From the NCBI GenBank assembly GCA_021815655.1, contig JAKAGJ010000129.1, forward strand, positions 1 through 6,447: a stretch of 6,447 bases of DNA, given 5' to 3'. This DNA is from Deltaproteobacteria bacterium. Lineage in GTDB: Bacteria > Desulfobacterota > Desulfarculia > Desulfarculales > Desulfarculaceae. Of the stretch, positions 6,419 to 6,447 are shown piece after piece. Position numbers and translations under genes: made by a program. Within the stretch, counting starts at the first letter, position 1, and every line of letters starts with the position of its first letter. Under the pieces are notes generated by a model. That model did no database searches, was not told where the DNA came from, and saw only the letters and a program-made list of their open reading frames with translations.

Positions 6419-6440
6419 CCGCCACTCCCAAAAGTGGCGG
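6419..6440. repeat. Perfect 7-bp inverted repeat with 8-nt loop
   Basis: CCGCCAC (6419-6425) and GTGGCGG (6434-6440) form a perfect stem around TCCCAAAA. It lies 19 bp to the right of the larger hairpin. It could be part of the same terminator region, an untranslated leader or tail of a gene outside the window, or an extragenic palindrome. No coding frame is recognisable in this end of the window. Confidence 0.35.
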
Positions 6441-6447
6441 ACCTGGC

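Overview
This window is a high-GC Gram-negative chromosomal segment (about two-thirds G+C by eye, with codons strongly favouring G or C in third position). It carries part of an exopolysaccharide, capsule or O-antigen locus. An outer-membrane export protein, an inner-membrane co-polymerase with a fused tyrosine kinase, and a multi-membrane-span polymerase/ligase lie together, which indicates a Wzx/Wzy-type export system. The style (one fused Wzc-like protein, a short SLBB-domain Wza-like protein, an adjacent TPR protein) would fit a Desulfobacterota/deltaproteobacterial genome. That placement is an impression from composition and protein style, not a demonstrated affiliation.

Layout from left to right: (1) positions 1-1466, plus strand, the 3' part of an O-antigen ligase/polymerase (Wzy/WaaL superfamily) gene whose reading frame is still open at the left edge, so its start lies outside the window. 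(2) 1463-2812, minus strand, a membrane-anchored TPR protein converging on the polymerase; the two stop codons share one CTAG. (3) 2850-5075, minus strand, a Wzc-like co-polymerase/BY-kinase with a C-terminal cluster of ten tyrosines. (4) 5088-6233, minus strand, a Wza-like polysaccharide export protein. (5) 6234-6447, a 214-bp non-coding stretch holding a plausible leftward promoter, a leader of roughly 85 nt and two strong hairpins.

The three minus-strand genes form a tight operon in the order wza-like, wzc-like, TPR, with gaps of 12 and about 37 bp. It is probably transcribed from a promoter near 6325-6359. The inferred division of labour is as follows. The polymerase joins repeat units at the periplasmic face of the inner membrane. 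The Wzc-like protein sets chain length and cycles through tyrosine phosphorylation. The Wza-like protein forms the periplasmic and outer-membrane conduit. The TPR protein may scaffold the machinery, but this last role is only inferred from position and repeats.

I see no RNA genes, CRISPR array, insertion sequence or attachment site. Nothing here is clearly a new system. The points most worth a second look are the unassigned TPR protein, the Wza-like protein that lacks both a lipobox and a C-terminal membrane helix, and the promoter/hairpin region at the right edge.
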